Shown: positions 24,460-33,205 of the stretch, piece after piece | Position numbering within the stretch: the stretch's first letter is position 1 | How the letters are laid out: every line of letters starts with the position of its first letter | Assembly (NCBI GenBank): GCA_963822825.1 | Contig: CAWGIW010000013.1 | Coordinates: 1-64,000, forward strand | Reading direction: 5' to 3' | DNA length: 64,000 nucleotides | Source of the DNA: JAWWPY01 sp963822825 | GTDB lineage: Bacteria > Actinomycetota > Actinomycetes > Streptosporangiales > Streptosporangiaceae | The notes under the pieces: model-generated | Seen by the model: the letters and a program-made list of their open reading frames with translations, nothing else | Told to the model about the DNA's origin: nothing | Databases searched by the model: none | Made by a program: the position numbers and the translations under genes

Positions 24460-25408
24460 ATGAGCGCGGCGCGGGCGTCCCTGGCCGAAACGGACAGCGG
24501 GTACCGCCACGAGGCGTTCCTGTACTCCGGCATGGCCGAGTTTGTCACCGGGACGGTGTCGTTCATCCGCCGGGCGGTCGGGGCCGGCGATCCGGTTCTC
24601 GTCGTCGTGAGCCAAGCGAAGATCGACGTCCTCCGCCGGGAATTGCAGGCCGACGCCGAGCGCGTGAGCTTCGCCGACATGGCCGACGTGGGCGACAACC
24701 CCGCGCGGATCATCGCGGCCTGGCGAGCGTTCGTCCAGGCCCATGACGGAGCGTCGCAGCTCTGGGGGATCGGGGAGCCCATATACCCCGAGCGCTCCCC
24801 CACCGAACTGGCGGAATGCCACCTTCACGAGGCCCTGCTGAACGTCGCCTTCGACGCTTCCACTCCGTTCTGGCTGCTCTGCCCCTACGACCTGGAAGCG
24901 CTGACCGCCGACGTCATCGATGAAGCACAGCGCACTCACCCGTTCATCGCCCGCGGTGAGGACCGGCAGGCGTGCCGCACGTTCCGGCCCGTTGATCTCG
25001 CCGGCCCGTTTGCCCGGCCGCTTCTCCCGCGGCCGCCCGATGTGGCCTTCATGGCCTTCGAGCCTGGGGGCCTACGCCGCATCCGCGCGTTCGTGGCTGA
25101 GCAGGCCGAGCGGGCCGGACTGGGGCACGAGTCAGCCACCGCGATGGTGCTGGCGGTCAATGAGATCGCCACCAACAGTCTCCGGCACGGCGGCGGACAC
25201 GGCGAGCTTCGCGCGTGGCGGGACGGGCACTCGCTGGTCTGCGAGGTGTCCGACCAGGGCCACATCACGTCACCGCTGGCCGCGGCTGCCACCCGTCCTT
25301 TCCGCCGAGGGTGGTGCCGGTCTCTGGCTGGCCAACCAAATCTGCGATCTCGTCCAGATCTGCTCGTCGCCTGACGGCACCGCGATTCGCGTTTACCAAG
25401 ACCTCTGA
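24460..25408 (+). pseudogene. MEDS sensor plus RsbW-like ATPase, single frameshift
   Basis: The N-terminal MEDS domain (about 1-180) reads HEAFLYSGMAEFVTGTVSFI, DPVLVVVSQAKIDVLRREL and CHLHEALLNVAF, and the ATPase domain has NEIATNSLRHGGGHGELRAW (N-box intact). After HITSPLA the frame is lost, and EGGAGLWLANQICDLVQICS (the ATP-lid end) continues in the next frame to 25408. Removing one G near 25287 restores 316 codons. Intact, it would sense a signal and control a STAS/sigma partner. It is either a real mutation or a sequence error. Confidence 0.8.
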
Positions 25409-25583
25409 CGGCGTCCCAGGCCAGATCCGGGGCCATGAGCCTGGCACCGCCGTGGCCCGTCTTGACTGTGCCGTCTTGACTGGGCCAGCGCCCCGGACGA
25501 TACTTTCCGGGCGCAGCATGCGCCCCCAGGACGTAGCCCAGCAGCGCGGCTACCTCTGTCACTCGTGACAGCAGGAGTTAGCC

Positions 25584-26033
25584 ATGCGCAGAAGCAAGCC
25601 GGACCGCGTCTCCATCCTGGACCCCGGGGCCCGTCCCTCCTCCCTCGACGGCACAGCCGCCCCGGATCCTGACGTCGTGGACAACGCGCGCTTCCGGCTG
25701 GCCTCGCACTATCCAGCGAGCGACCCACCGAACAGGCCTGGAGACCTCCGGCAGATACCTGCTCGTCCGTTGGATGATGTCCGGGCCATCAACGCGGTGA
25801 TCAGCGCCGCCCACGGTGCGGAGGATCGCCCAGCCGACGCCATCGATGTTGGAGCCGGCCTGGTCATGCTCGGCAATCTGCGGCTCTATCTCGACCGGCT
25901 CGAAGCAGACCTGCTTGATGCGGCCCAGCAGGTGGATCTGGGCTGGGATGCCATCGCCGCGATCATCGGCATTCCCGCCGAGGCGGCGCAGAATCGGCAC
26001 GGCGCCCTGCGCGCGCGGCCCGATCCTCGGTAG
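25584..26033 (+). CDS. Hypothetical protein with C-terminal HTH-like segment
   Basis: A 149-residue protein; ATG 25584 has GCAGGAG upstream. The N-terminal half is polar and probably disordered. The C-terminal part is helical, with LRLYLDRLEADLLDAAQQ followed by VDLGWDAIAAIIGIPAEAAQ, which looks like a helix-turn-helix of sigma region 4 or resolvase type. No family is recognised with certainty. It lies alone between the MEDS gene and the structured leader of the GAF-ANTAR gene. Confidence 0.6.
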   Translation: MRRSKPDRVSILDPGARPSSLDGTAAPDPDVVDNARFRLASHYPASDPPNRPGDLRQIPARPLDDVRAINAVISAAHGAEDRPADAIDVGAGLVMLGNLRLYLDRLEADLLDAAQQVDLGWDAIAAIIGIPAEAAQNRHGALRARPDPR

Positions 26034-26127
26034 CCCGCCGTAACTCGCTCTGCGCACGCGTCACCGGCGAGCAAGAGGTTCTGCTTGAGCGATGCCATCT
26101 GTGGCAGGATGAGCGCCTAGTGTCTAG

Positions 26128-26180
26128 AAGCAGGCACACCCTCGCGCTGTCATGGCGTCGTGGGCGAGGTGTGCCTGCTT
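26128..26180 (+). ncRNA. Long hairpin in leader of GAF-ANTAR gene
   Basis: Arms at 26128-26145 and 26164-26180 pair over 17 bp with a single bulged C (AAGCAGGCACACC against GGTGTGCCTGCTT, extended by CTCGC/GCGAG), with an 18-nt loop. No T tract follows, so a simple terminator is unlikely. Together with the second hairpin it forms a structured leader about 200 nt before the GAF-ANTAR start. Confidence 0.6.
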
Positions 26181-26223
26181 GCGCTCCGCTGATATGGGAA
26201 CGTCGCGCAAGCCTGCTGTCCTG

Positions 26224-26266
26224 CCTCCTCCGCGGCGACGACACCGCCGCGGAACCTTGGAGGAGG
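26224..26266 (+). promoter_or_regulatory. Anti-Shine-Dalgarno hairpin
   Basis: CCTCCTCC (26224-26231) is the exact complement of GGAGGAGG (26259-26266), and between them GCGGCG pairs with CGCCGC. GGAGGAGG is a near-perfect ribosome-binding site 7 nt before ATG 26274. When folded, the hairpin hides that site. This looks like a translational switch; the trigger (temperature, ligand, protein or ribosome transit) is unknown. Confidence 0.6.
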
Positions 26267-26273
26267 CCAGGTG

Positions 26274-26468
26274 ATGAGGAACGCCCTCGTCCCCCAGAAC
26301 GCCCGTCCGGTCAATCCCTCAGTCAATCCTGATCCGGGTGACCGGCCCGGCAGCCCGAGCCCGACAGGGGGTGGCAGCAGTGTCATTGGACAAGCCGCCG
26401 ACGTTGCCCAGCGAACGGTACGAGGATCTCGTCGAATCGCTCACCGCGCTGGCCCTGACACTGACTGA
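26274..26468 (+). CDS. Possible leader peptide or displaced N-terminus ahead of GAF-ANTAR
   Basis: A 64-codon frame with an excellent ribosome-binding site (GGAGGAGG, 7-nt gap) that lies inside a hairpin. It overlaps the GAF-ANTAR start at 26380 in another frame. The peptide is polar and Pro/Ser/Gly-rich (MRNALVPQNARPVNPS...). It could be a translated leader whose passage controls the downstream gene. Alternatively it could be the true N-terminus of that gene before a one-base insertion near 26365. The strong site argues that something is translated here. Confidence 0.4.
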   Translation: MRNALVPQNARPVNPSVNPDPGDRPGSPSPTGGGSSVIGQAADVAQRTVRGSRRIAHRAGPDTD

Positions 26469-27135
26469 GGACGGGTCGGTCCGCGACACCCTGCAGAGCA
26501 TCCTCGCGCTCGCGCTCCGCTCGGTCCCGGGGTGTCACGCCGCCAGTGTCACGGTGCTCGACGACAAGGGCCAGCCGAGCACCTTCGCGGCCACCGACGA
26601 GAATACATACGAGCTGGACCGCCGTCAGTACCTCTTGCAGGACGGCCCGTGCCTGGACGCGGCCCGGCGCCAGGAGGTCAACCGGTGGAGCCGCCGTGAG
26701 GCAGAGCAACGGTGGCCGGAGTTCACCAGCCTGGCCGAGGAAATGGGCCTGTGCAGCTACCTCGCCGCCGGCCTCGGGATCGCCGGGCGGCCGCTGGGAG
26801 CGCTGAATCTATCCAGCCACGCCGACGACGGGTTCGATCAGTTGGACGAAGAACTCGTCTCCCTGTTCACCACGCCGGCGGCGGCCGCCATCGTGGTCGT
26901 CGGACGCTACGCAGAAGCCCGCGACCTGGCCGCTCAGCTCGAACAGGCCTTGCGATCGCGGGCGGTCATCGACCACGCGATCGGCATCATCATGGCCGAG
27001 TCACACTGCGACGCCAACCACGCGTTCGCCGCGCTGAGCCGCGCCTCCAACAACCGCAACATGAAACTCCGCGATCTTGCCACCGAAATCGTCACCCGGG
27101 TCGGCGGACGGCCATCCCCCGACTCTGTTGGCTGA
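26380..27135 (+). CDS. GAF-ANTAR domain RNA-binding regulator
   Basis: 251 residues from GTG 26380 (GGGGGTGG upstream; GTG 26338 is an alternative). The GAF domain (about 20-175) has SVPGCHAASVTVLDDKGQPS, TYELDRRQYLLQDGPCLDAA and AAGLGIAGRPLGALNLSS. The ANTAR helices follow (LEQALRSRAVIDHAIGIIMA, HAFAALSRASNNRNMKLRDL, VTRVGG). ANTAR domains bind hairpin RNAs and prevent transcription termination. This gene has a two-hairpin leader of its own, so autoregulation is possible. Its stop codon is the first element of a 27-bp tandem repeat. Confidence 0.88.
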   Translation: MSLDKPPTLPSERYEDLVESLTALALTLTEDGSVRDTLQSILALALRSVPGCHAASVTVLDDKGQPSTFAATDENTYELDRRQYLLQDGPCLDAARRQEVNRWSRREAEQRWPEFTSLAEEMGLCSYLAAGLGIAGRPLGALNLSSHADDGFDQLDEELVSLFTTPAAAAIVVVGRYAEARDLAAQLEQALRSRAVIDHAIGIIMAESHCDANHAFAALSRASNNRNMKLRDLATEIVTRVGGRPSPDSVG

Positions 27136-27210
27136 GTTCACTCCGCTCACGGGGCCGGCTGAGTTCACTCCGCTCACGGGGCCGGCTGAGTTCACTCCGC
27201 TCACGGGCCG
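27131..27210. repeat. 27-bp tandem repeat, three copies, starting at a stop codon
   Basis: Two exact 27-bp units and a third of 26 bp begin with GCTGAGTTCACTCC; the TGA in the first copy is the stop of the GAF-ANTAR gene. Because the unit length is a multiple of three, the in-frame stop recurs in each copy. It fills the gap between convergent genes. Confidence 0.9.
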
Positions 27211-27218
27211 AGCTGAAA

Positions 27219-28517
27219 TCAGCGGCTCGTGGGCATCGGCGGGTCGTCGCCGATGATGACACCTCCGCCGTGACTCCAGGTCAGGTAGCGGTAGGACAGA
27301 TTGATCAGCGCGGAGATCCGGTTGCGGCCGCCAAGCAGGGTCACCAGATGCAAGGCGAGCCACGCCAGCCAGGCCAGCGTGCCCCGGACGCGGATATGGT
27401 GCGGCAGCTGGACGACGGCGGACCGGCGGCCAATCGTGGCCATGGTTCCCTTGTCGTGGTAACTGAACGGGACGGTCGGCTGCCCAGCTATCAGCCTGCG
27501 GATCTGGGCGGCGGCGTGCCGCCCCGTCTGCAGCGCCGGCTGGGCCAGCTGCGCCAGCGGCCGGCCTTCGATCGCCGCGATGTCCCCCACCGCGAAGATG
27601 CGGTCGTGCCCGGCGACCCGCAGATCCGGGCCGGTCACGATGCGGCCTCCCCGGCCCTGGGGAAGATTCCAGCTCCCCGCCGATTCCGGTGCGCTGACGC
27701 CCGCGGCCCACACGGTGAGGTTGCTGAGCAGATGATCGCCGTCAGCGAGCAGCACCCGGTCTTCGGTGATCTCGCTGATCTTGGTGTCCAGCCGCACGTT
27801 GACGCCGCGGGCGCGGAGCTGCTGGTGCGCGTACTCGCGCAGCGACGGATGATACGGCCCGAGCAGCTCGGGAGCCTGCTCGACCAGGCTGATATGGACC
27901 CGGTCCGCGTCGATGTCGGGAAATGAGCTCGGCAGCGCGATGCTGCGCAGCTCGGCGAGCGTTCCGGCCAGCTCCACGCCGGTGGCACCGCCGCCCACCA
28001 CGGTGATACCCACGTCCGGGGTCTCCCCCGTGGCGGTGAGCCGCTCCAGACCGGCCATGAGCTGGTCGCAGAGGATGACGGCGTCGCGGCGGGTGTAGAG
28101 ACCGAAGCTGTGCTCGGCCGCCCCGGTCACGCCGTAATACGCGGCGGACACCCCGGTCGCGAGGACCAGATAGTCGTAGGGGAGCTGAGTGCCGTCGGCC
28201 AGGGTGATCCGCCGGGCGGCGGGATCGATGCCGCAGACGTCGCCGTGCCGGAACCGGGCACCGTACTTGTGGGCGAAACTGCGCAGCGGGTACGCGACGT
28301 CGCTCGGATTCAGCCCGGCCGTCGCGACCTGGTAGAGCAACGGCTGGAAGGTGCTGTAGACGTTGCGGTTGACCAGCGTCACCGACAGCCCGCCGCGCGC
28401 CAGCCGGCTGACGGTGGCCAGCCCGGCGAAGCCGAGGCCGACGACTACCACCCGCGGTGCGTCGCGGCCCGCCTGCGGCCGACCCCGCCACCTTCGTGGC
28501 CATCTGCTCGCCAACAC
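27219..28517 (-). CDS. ndh: Type II NADH dehydrogenase (NDH-2-like)
   Basis: A 432-residue FAD/NAD oxidoreductase. FAD binding is shown by RVVVVGLGFAGLATVSRLAR, NAD binding by VGITVVGGGATGVELAGTLAE, and the second FAD motif by RIFAVGDIAA. The quinone-site region includes AQPALQTGRHAAAQIRR, and the C-terminus has an amphipathic/hydrophobic segment (GTLAWLAWLALHLVTLLGG) that would attach it to the membrane. It passes electrons from NADH to quinone without pumping protons. It is the last gene downstream of a signalling operon on the minus strand. Confidence 0.9.
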   Translation of the reverse strand: MLASRWPRRWRGRPQAGRDAPRVVVVGLGFAGLATVSRLARGGLSVTLVNRNVYSTFQPLLYQVATAGLNPSDVAYPLRSFAHKYGARFRHGDVCGIDPAARRITLADGTQLPYDYLVLATGVSAAYYGVTGAAEHSFGLYTRRDAVILCDQLMAGLERLTATGETPDVGITVVGGGATGVELAGTLAELRSIALPSSFPDIDADRVHISLVEQAPELLGPYHPSLREYAHQQLRARGVNVRLDTKISEITEDRVLLADGDHLLSNLTVWAAGVSAPESAGSWNLPQGRGGRIVTGPDLRVAGHDRIFAVGDIAAIEGRPLAQLAQPALQTGRHAAAQIRRLIAGQPTVPFSYHDKGTMATIGRRSAVVQLPHHIRVRGTLAWLAWLALHLVTLLGGRNRISALINLSYRYLTWSHGGGVIIGDDPPMPTSR

Positions 28518-28562
28518 AGCACCTCCAGCCCGAACCGTACTCCTGGCCTCCTACCGCGGCAG

Positions 28563-29024
28563 TTACGGCATTTGTTCGTTGGGTAACGAACGGGGCAAGC
28601 GCACCACCGACACGAAGAAGTCGTCGATCTGCCGGACGGCGGCGATGAACTGATAGACATCCACCGGTTTGGTCACGTAGGCGTTGGCGTGCAGCTTGTA
28701 GCTGCGGAGAATGTCCTCCTCGGACGAGGACGTAGTCAAGACCACCACGGGCACGTGGGTGAGGTCGGGGTCGGATTTGATCTGTTCCAGGACCTGCCGG
28801 CCGTCGTACTTCGGCAGGTTGAGGTCGAGCAGGATGAGGTCCACGCTGGGCGCGTCGGCGTACGCGCCCCGCCGGTAGAGGAAGTCCAGTGCCTCCTCCC
28901 CGTCCCGGGCGACGTGCAGCCGGTTGCTGATCTTGTTGTCCTCGAAGGCCTCGCGGGTCATCAGCTCGTCGCCGGGGTCGTCCTCCACGAGCAGGACCTC
29001 GATGGGCTGGAGAGGAACGGTCAC
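28563..29024 (-). CDS. CheY-like response regulator, copy 1
   Basis: A 153-residue single-domain receiver of the Rcp1 type that partners phytochrome-like kinases. It has the acidic pocket LLVEDDPGDE, the phospho-acceptor LLDLNLPKYDG (D67), LTTSSSEED and YVTKPVD (lysine). There is no output domain. It overlaps the kinase gene by 4 nt, so they are one operon. Bases 28625-29029 are identical to 36736-37140, so this gene has an almost exact duplicate 8.1 kb away; only the last 20 or so residues differ. Confidence 0.93.
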   Translation of the reverse strand: MTVPLQPIEVLLVEDDPGDELMTREAFEDNKISNRLHVARDGEEALDFLYRRGAYADAPSVDLILLDLNLPKYDGRQVLEQIKSDPDLTHVPVVVLTTSSSEEDILRSYKLHANAYVTKPVDVYQFIAAVRQIDDFFVSVVRLPRSLPNEQMP

Positions 29025-29029
29025 GCGGG
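28625..29029. repeat. 405-bp exact repeat, copy A
   Basis: Matches 36736-37140 base for base by direct reading, including third codon positions. It covers most of the response regulator gene plus the last few bases of the overlapping kinase gene. Confidence 0.85.
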
Positions 29030-30679
29030 TATCCCTTCGGCGTTGAGAATGGGCTTCTGGCCGACGTCGCCGGCCTGACCGGGCTCGGCCGGATCGATGC
29101 GGGGCAGGGTGAAGCAGATGCGGGTTCCGCCGGTGTAGTCGGTGTCAAGGCTGATGTCGCCGCCGTGGTGCTCGACGATCCGCTTGCACAGCGCGAGGCC
29201 GATGCCGGTTCCGGGATACGCCTCGCGCCCGTGCAGGCGCTGGAAGATGATGAACACCTTCTCAGCGAACTCCGGCGCGATGCCGATGCCGTTGTTGACG
29301 ACGCAGAATTGCCATTTCCCGTCCGGCTCTTCCGCCGCGGTGATCCGGACGACGGGGGGCCGATCGGGCGCCCGGAACTTGATGGCGTTGCCGATAAGGT
29401 TCTGCCACAGCATCGTGAGCAGAGTCGGGTCGCCCATCACGTCGGGCAGTTGCTCGGGGAGCTCGATGACGGCCCCCGACTCCTCGATCGCGGTCCCGAC
29501 CGCGGCGATCGCGGTGTCCAGTGGCTGGCGGAGCGGCACCCCGACGCGCATGTCGGTGGCCCGGCCGACGCGCGAGAAGGTCAGCAGGTCGTTGATCAGG
29601 ACCTGCAGCCGCTTCGCGCCATCGACGGCAAAGTTGATGTACTGGCGGCCGCGGTCGTCGAGCTTGTCGCTGTAGCGCTTCTCCAGAAGCTGGCAGAACG
29701 AAGCCACCTTGCGCAGCGGTTCTTGCAGGTCGTGCGAGGCGACGTAGGCGAACTGCTCCAGCTCGGCGTTGGAACGGCCCAGTTCGGCGGCATAGGCGTC
29801 AAGGTCCGCGGCCTGGCTCAGCGCCGTCTCCCGGGCGGTGCGCGCGTCCGCCAGGGCCGCGACGAGCTCGCTGCGCATCGCCTCGACGTCGGCGGCGACG
29901 GCCCGCAGGTCAGCGGGCCCGGACGGCTCGATGGTCTGGCCGAAGTCACCGCCCGCCACCAGACGCGCGCGCGCGCCCAGGTGGCTCAGCGGCCGGACGA
30001 CCGCGTTGCGCAACACGAACGACAGACCGGCCGCCACGAGCAGGAAGACCACGAGGATGGCCACGAAGACCCAGTCCTGGGCGGTACGGACGCCATTGAG
30101 GCGGGCGCTGTCGCGCGCCGCGGCGGCGGCCAGATGGGCGTTCTGCGCGGCGGACAACGCCCGCAAGTGGTCAAACGAGGCCTTGCTCTGATCCAGCAGC
30201 CGGGTGTCCTTGGGGCCCAGGGGCCCCTTCCTGGCATCGTTGATCAAAGGGATCGCGTAGGAGGTGCGCCACCTGCTGGCCGCCCGTTGTACGGCAGCCA
30301 GGTCGGCCGCTAGCACCGGCTCGCTGCCGACCAGCGTGCGCAGCTGGTCAGCGGCGGCGGCCTCGACCGCGCGTCCGCCGTTGTATGGCTGGAGAAAGCT
30401 CGTCTGGCTGGTGATGCCGTATCCGCGGATCCCGGTCTCTTCGTTGACCAGCGCCCCCTGCAGCCGGTACGCCTGGGCCTGGGCCGGCAAGATGCGGTCG
30501 TCCAGCCGACGGGATACCGCACGGCCCTGCCCCAGCAGCACGGTGATGATCACGGCGCCGACCACGACCAGGAGCGCGATCACCGCGGACGCCAGCGCGA
30601 ACCAGCCCTGGACGGTCAGGGCCAGGAAGCGGGATCGGCGCTGCGGCGGCCTGGCCGCGGTCACGGGGCTGCCGTCCAT
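29021..30679 (-). CDS. Sensor histidine kinase with CHASE3 and HAMP domains
   Basis: A 552-residue protein. Membrane helices at about 26-50 and 203-224 flank a CHASE3-type extracellular domain (LVNEETGIRGYGIT is typical). HAMP and a coiled coil follow (to about 300), then the HisKA motif ASHDLQEPLRKV with the phospho-histidine at about 316, and the HATPase with NLIGNAIKF, NGIGIAPEF and GTGIGLALCKRIVEHHGG. It is related to bacteriophytochrome-type kinases but has no photosensory domain. Gene overlaps place it between the RR-PP2C and the response regulator, so phosphate probably flows to both. Confidence 0.92.
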   Translation of the reverse strand: MDGSPVTAARPPQRRSRFLALTVQGWFALASAVIALLVVVGAVIITVLLGQGRAVSRRLDDRILPAQAQAYRLQGALVNEETGIRGYGITSQTSFLQPYNGGRAVEAAAADQLRTLVGSEPVLAADLAAVQRAASRWRTSYAIPLINDARKGPLGPKDTRLLDQSKASFDHLRALSAAQNAHLAAAAARDSARLNGVRTAQDWVFVAILVVFLLVAAGLSFVLRNAVVRPLSHLGARARLVAGGDFGQTIEPSGPADLRAVAADVEAMRSELVAALADARTARETALSQAADLDAYAAELGRSNAELEQFAYVASHDLQEPLRKVASFCQLLEKRYSDKLDDRGRQYINFAVDGAKRLQVLINDLLTFSRVGRATDMRVGVPLRQPLDTAIAAVGTAIEESGAVIELPEQLPDVMGDPTLLTMLWQNLIGNAIKFRAPDRPPVVRITAAEEPDGKWQFCVVNNGIGIAPEFAEKVFIIFQRLHGREAYPGTGIGLALCKRIVEHHGGDISLDTDYTGGTRICFTLPRIDPAEPGQAGDVGQKPILNAEGIPA

Positions 30680-31917
30680 CTGAGATGGACGACGGCGACA
30701 TCGTCGGCGAGGCCCCCGTACTGGCTGGCCGCGGCCTCGGTCCCGTCGATCAGGGCGTCGACGAAATCCGCGGCCGGCAGCGCGGCCAGGCTCCGGGCCA
30801 TGGCCACCAGACCCGCCTCGCCCAGCCGCTCGCTTCCCGGGCCGACCCGCCCCTCAAACAGCCCGTCGGTGAACAGCACCAGGCTGGCCCCGGAAGGCAG
30901 GGACATCTCTTGCTCCTGCCAGCTGAGCCCCGGGGCCAAGCCCAGCGCCGGCCCGGCCGGTTCCTCGATCAGCTCGACGCCGCCGACCGTCCGCAGCAGC
31001 AACCCGGGGTGACCGGCCCGCAGGATCCGCACCCGGCGGCGGTCCGGCAGGAAAGCCAGGTGGGTGAGGGTGACGAACACATTCTCGTCCTCCCGCTCCG
31101 CGACCAGCATCTGCTCCAGCAGTCCGATCAGAGACGGCACGCGGGTCCCGGCCAGGACCAGGGACCGCCACGCGACCCGCAGGCAGACGCCGACCGCGGC
31201 CTCGGCCGCGCCATGGCCGGCGACGTCGCCGATCATCGCGTGCACCGTGCCGTCGGACGTCTCGACGACATCGTAGAAGTCGCCGCCGAGCAGCGCCTGC
31301 GCCCGGCCGGGCCGGTAGCGGGCCACGATCTCGAACTCCTCGGTGCGGACCAGCGGGATGGGCAGCAGCCCGCGCTCCAGGCGCGCGTTCTCATCGGCCT
31401 GCAGCGCGCTGAGCTGCAACGCGACCGACGCCCGTTCGACGTGCTTGCGCTGGGCGGCGTAGCGGATGGCCCGGCCGAAGACGTTCGGTACCGCCTGCCC
31501 CTTGATCAGGTAGTCCTGCGCGCCCGCCGCCACCGCCGCGAGCCCGGCGCTCTCCTCGGCCAGCCCGGTCAGCACCACGACCGGGGCCCGTGGCGCCGCG
31601 TCGAGGACCTGGGTGACCGCCTCCAGCCCGTGAGCGTCGGGAAGGTGCAGGTCCAGCAGGATGCAGCCGGGAGCACTGTCGCGCTTCAGCAGCTCCTTGG
31701 CCTCGGCCAGCGAGCGGGCCCAGGACATCGTCGCGGCCAGACCGCTTTCGACGAGCAGTTCCTCGACCAGGACCATGTCCCCGGCGTCGTCCTCAACGAG
31801 CAGCAATGTCTCGGGATCTCCGAGCCAGCCCGCGGGCTCGTCGTCCGGAGCAAGCCCGGCAGCCGGCTCGTCGTGTGGGGGCAGCGGCGAAACGCCGGTC
31901 GGAGTCGCCACGGTCAC
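30661..31917 (-). CDS. Receiver domain-PP2C (SpoIIE-type) phosphatase
   Basis: A 418-residue protein. The receiver domain has TLLLVEDDAGDMVLVEEL, LLDLHLPDAHG (D89) and YLIKGQA. The SpoIIE phosphatase (about 200-415) has GGDFYDVVETSDGTVHAMIG, DVAGHGAAEAAVG, LFTDGLFEGR and GLADDVAVVHL, with the metal-binding aspartates present. It probably dephosphorylates a STAS protein when its receiver is phosphorylated by the kinase that overlaps it by 19 nt, connecting this operon to partner switching of the SigB-type sigma factor. Confidence 0.92.
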   Translation of the reverse strand: MTVATPTGVSPLPPHDEPAAGLAPDDEPAGWLGDPETLLLVEDDAGDMVLVEELLVESGLAATMSWARSLAEAKELLKRDSAPGCILLDLHLPDAHGLEAVTQVLDAAPRAPVVVLTGLAEESAGLAAVAAGAQDYLIKGQAVPNVFGRAIRYAAQRKHVERASVALQLSALQADENARLERGLLPIPLVRTEEFEIVARYRPGRAQALLGGDFYDVVETSDGTVHAMIGDVAGHGAAEAAVGVCLRVAWRSLVLAGTRVPSLIGLLEQMLVAEREDENVFVTLTHLAFLPDRRRVRILRAGHPGLLLRTVGGVELIEEPAGPALGLAPGLSWQEQEMSLPSGASLVLFTDGLFEGRVGPGSERLGEAGLVAMARSLAALPAADFVDALIDGTEAAASQYGGLADDVAVVHLRWTAAP

Positions 31918-32101
31918 CCTCCTGTGCGCCTCGCCTTCAGGCCGTGCGGCGCGGATCTTTCCGCGCCCGAGAATACTGGCAGAAATACCCCGAAAATCAA
32001 CATCCGCCCAGCTCGAATACCATGAATATCACCTCACACGGACGATCACGGTCGCTGGCAGCCGACCCACTGCCCATCGAGCGCCCAGTCATTTCTCGGT
32101 G

Positions 32102-32551
32102 TTATCCCTCGGGCGCGGCAAGCTCCCCGAGCCCGCGCAGCAGGGCCTCTCGGCCCTCCGCTCCCATCGCCCCCAGCAGGTCGTCCAGCGCCCCCCGCCG
32201 CTGCTCCCGGACCCACGACGCAAGCCGCCGCCCCGACTCCGTCAGCACTAGCACGATCTCCCGGCGGCTTCCCGCAGCCCGCTCACGGGTCAGCAACCCC
32301 GCCGCCGCCATGCGGTCACACAGCCTGCTCGACGCCGACGCCGACGCACCCAGCCCCAGCGCCAGCTGATTCAGGTTCAAGCCCCCGGCCCGGTCAATGA
32401 TCAGCAGGGCGCGCAGCTGAACAGACGGGACCGAGGAGCCGATCCCTTCCACCGCCCGCTCGCACGCTTCCAGCAGCGCGGTGAGTCCCCGCTCCACCGA
32501 GTCCAGCCCAAGCTGACGATCCCCGGCACCCAATGCCCGCTCAAGCCCCAC
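32102..32551 (-). CDS. MarR-family regulator (paralogue 2)
   Basis: 149 residues from GTG 32551. It is very similar to paralogue 3 (41984-42403) over EACERAVEGIGSSVPSVQL, LNQLALGLGASASAS and RLCDRMAAAGLLTRERAAGS, and somewhat less to paralogue 1. A STAS gene lies 243 bp upstream on the same strand. 31918-32101 and 32552-32794 hold no recognisable gene. It is probably an autoregulated repressor within the stress-signalling set. Confidence 0.88.
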   Translation of the reverse strand: MGLERALGAGDRQLGLDSVERGLTALLEACERAVEGIGSSVPSVQLRALLIIDRAGGLNLNQLALGLGASASASSRLCDRMAAAGLLTRERAAGSRREIVLVLTESGRRLASWVREQRRGALDDLLGAMGAEGREALLRGLGELAAPEG

Positions 32552-32794
32552 CAGACATCACCACCGGCCACATCCAACCCGCCTGGTGGCTGGCCTGCAC
32601 CGCGGCAATGCCCGGCCATAGCCACTGCAACGCGAGCCTCCCGGCAATACCGGTGACGCCACCAGCCGCCCGGGCCGGCGAACTCTGCTTAGTCAGCTAC
32701 GCCCGCGGCGCCCGGCCCTCATCGCGAGGTAACGGTGAACGAGTTTACCAGCGGCGATATTTTTTCTCTCTGTCCCTCACCGCCCGGGTCTAGC

Positions 32795-33181
32795 TCAGGG
32801 CCGGGGCCTGACGCCATTGTGCTGGCGTTCAACGACTGGGCCGAGCGCGCTGTCCAGACTCTGGTGCACTTCAACGAGCTGATCCGCGCCGATGAGGGTG
32901 AATACCCGCATAACCCCGGCTGAGCCGAGGACCAGCCGCAGTTCGCACCCGGTGGCGACGGCTTGCTTATAGGCCATCATCACGGCCCTGACGCCAGCCG
33001 AGTCGCAGAAGGCCGTCGGGGTCATGTCCGCGATCAGCGCGGCGGGCCGCTGGCTGAGCGTCGAGAGCAACCCCTCCTGGACCACCGACGCGTTGGACAT
33101 GTCGATCTCATCGGGCAGCGTGACAACGGCCAGCTGCCCACGCCACTGCACCGGAAGGCGCTCTGACGGCACAGTTATCAC
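32795..33181 (-). CDS. STAS-domain anti-anti-sigma factor
   Basis: 128 residues from GTG 33181; longer upstream frames have no STAS features. The domain reads LAVVTLPDEIDMSNASVVQE, ALIADMTPTAFCDSAGVRAV and RVFTLIGADQLVEVHQSL. The acceptor position is D-S-A-G-V, so the phosphorylatable serine is kept, unlike the STAS proteins at 24056 and 42976. It is divergent from the truncated ATPase fragment at 33206, which may be the remains of its kinase. Confidence 0.83.
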   Translation of the reverse strand: MITVPSERLPVQWRGQLAVVTLPDEIDMSNASVVQEGLLSTLSQRPAALIADMTPTAFCDSAGVRAVMMAYKQAVATGCELRLVLGSAGVMRVFTLIGADQLVEVHQSLDSALGPVVERQHNGVRPRP

Positions 33182-33205
33182 CCGCCCGGGCGAGAAGACG
33201 CCGGC

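Noticed and set aside
26128..26180. Hairpin considered as a factor-independent terminator of the preceding gene
   Set aside because: No T tract follows and it lies about 95 bp beyond the stop, next to a second hairpin covering a ribosome site; a leader role fits better, although termination is not excluded.
32735..32923. Small plus-strand frame opposite the STAS gene
   Set aside because: It lies largely antisense to the STAS C-terminus and has no supporting features.
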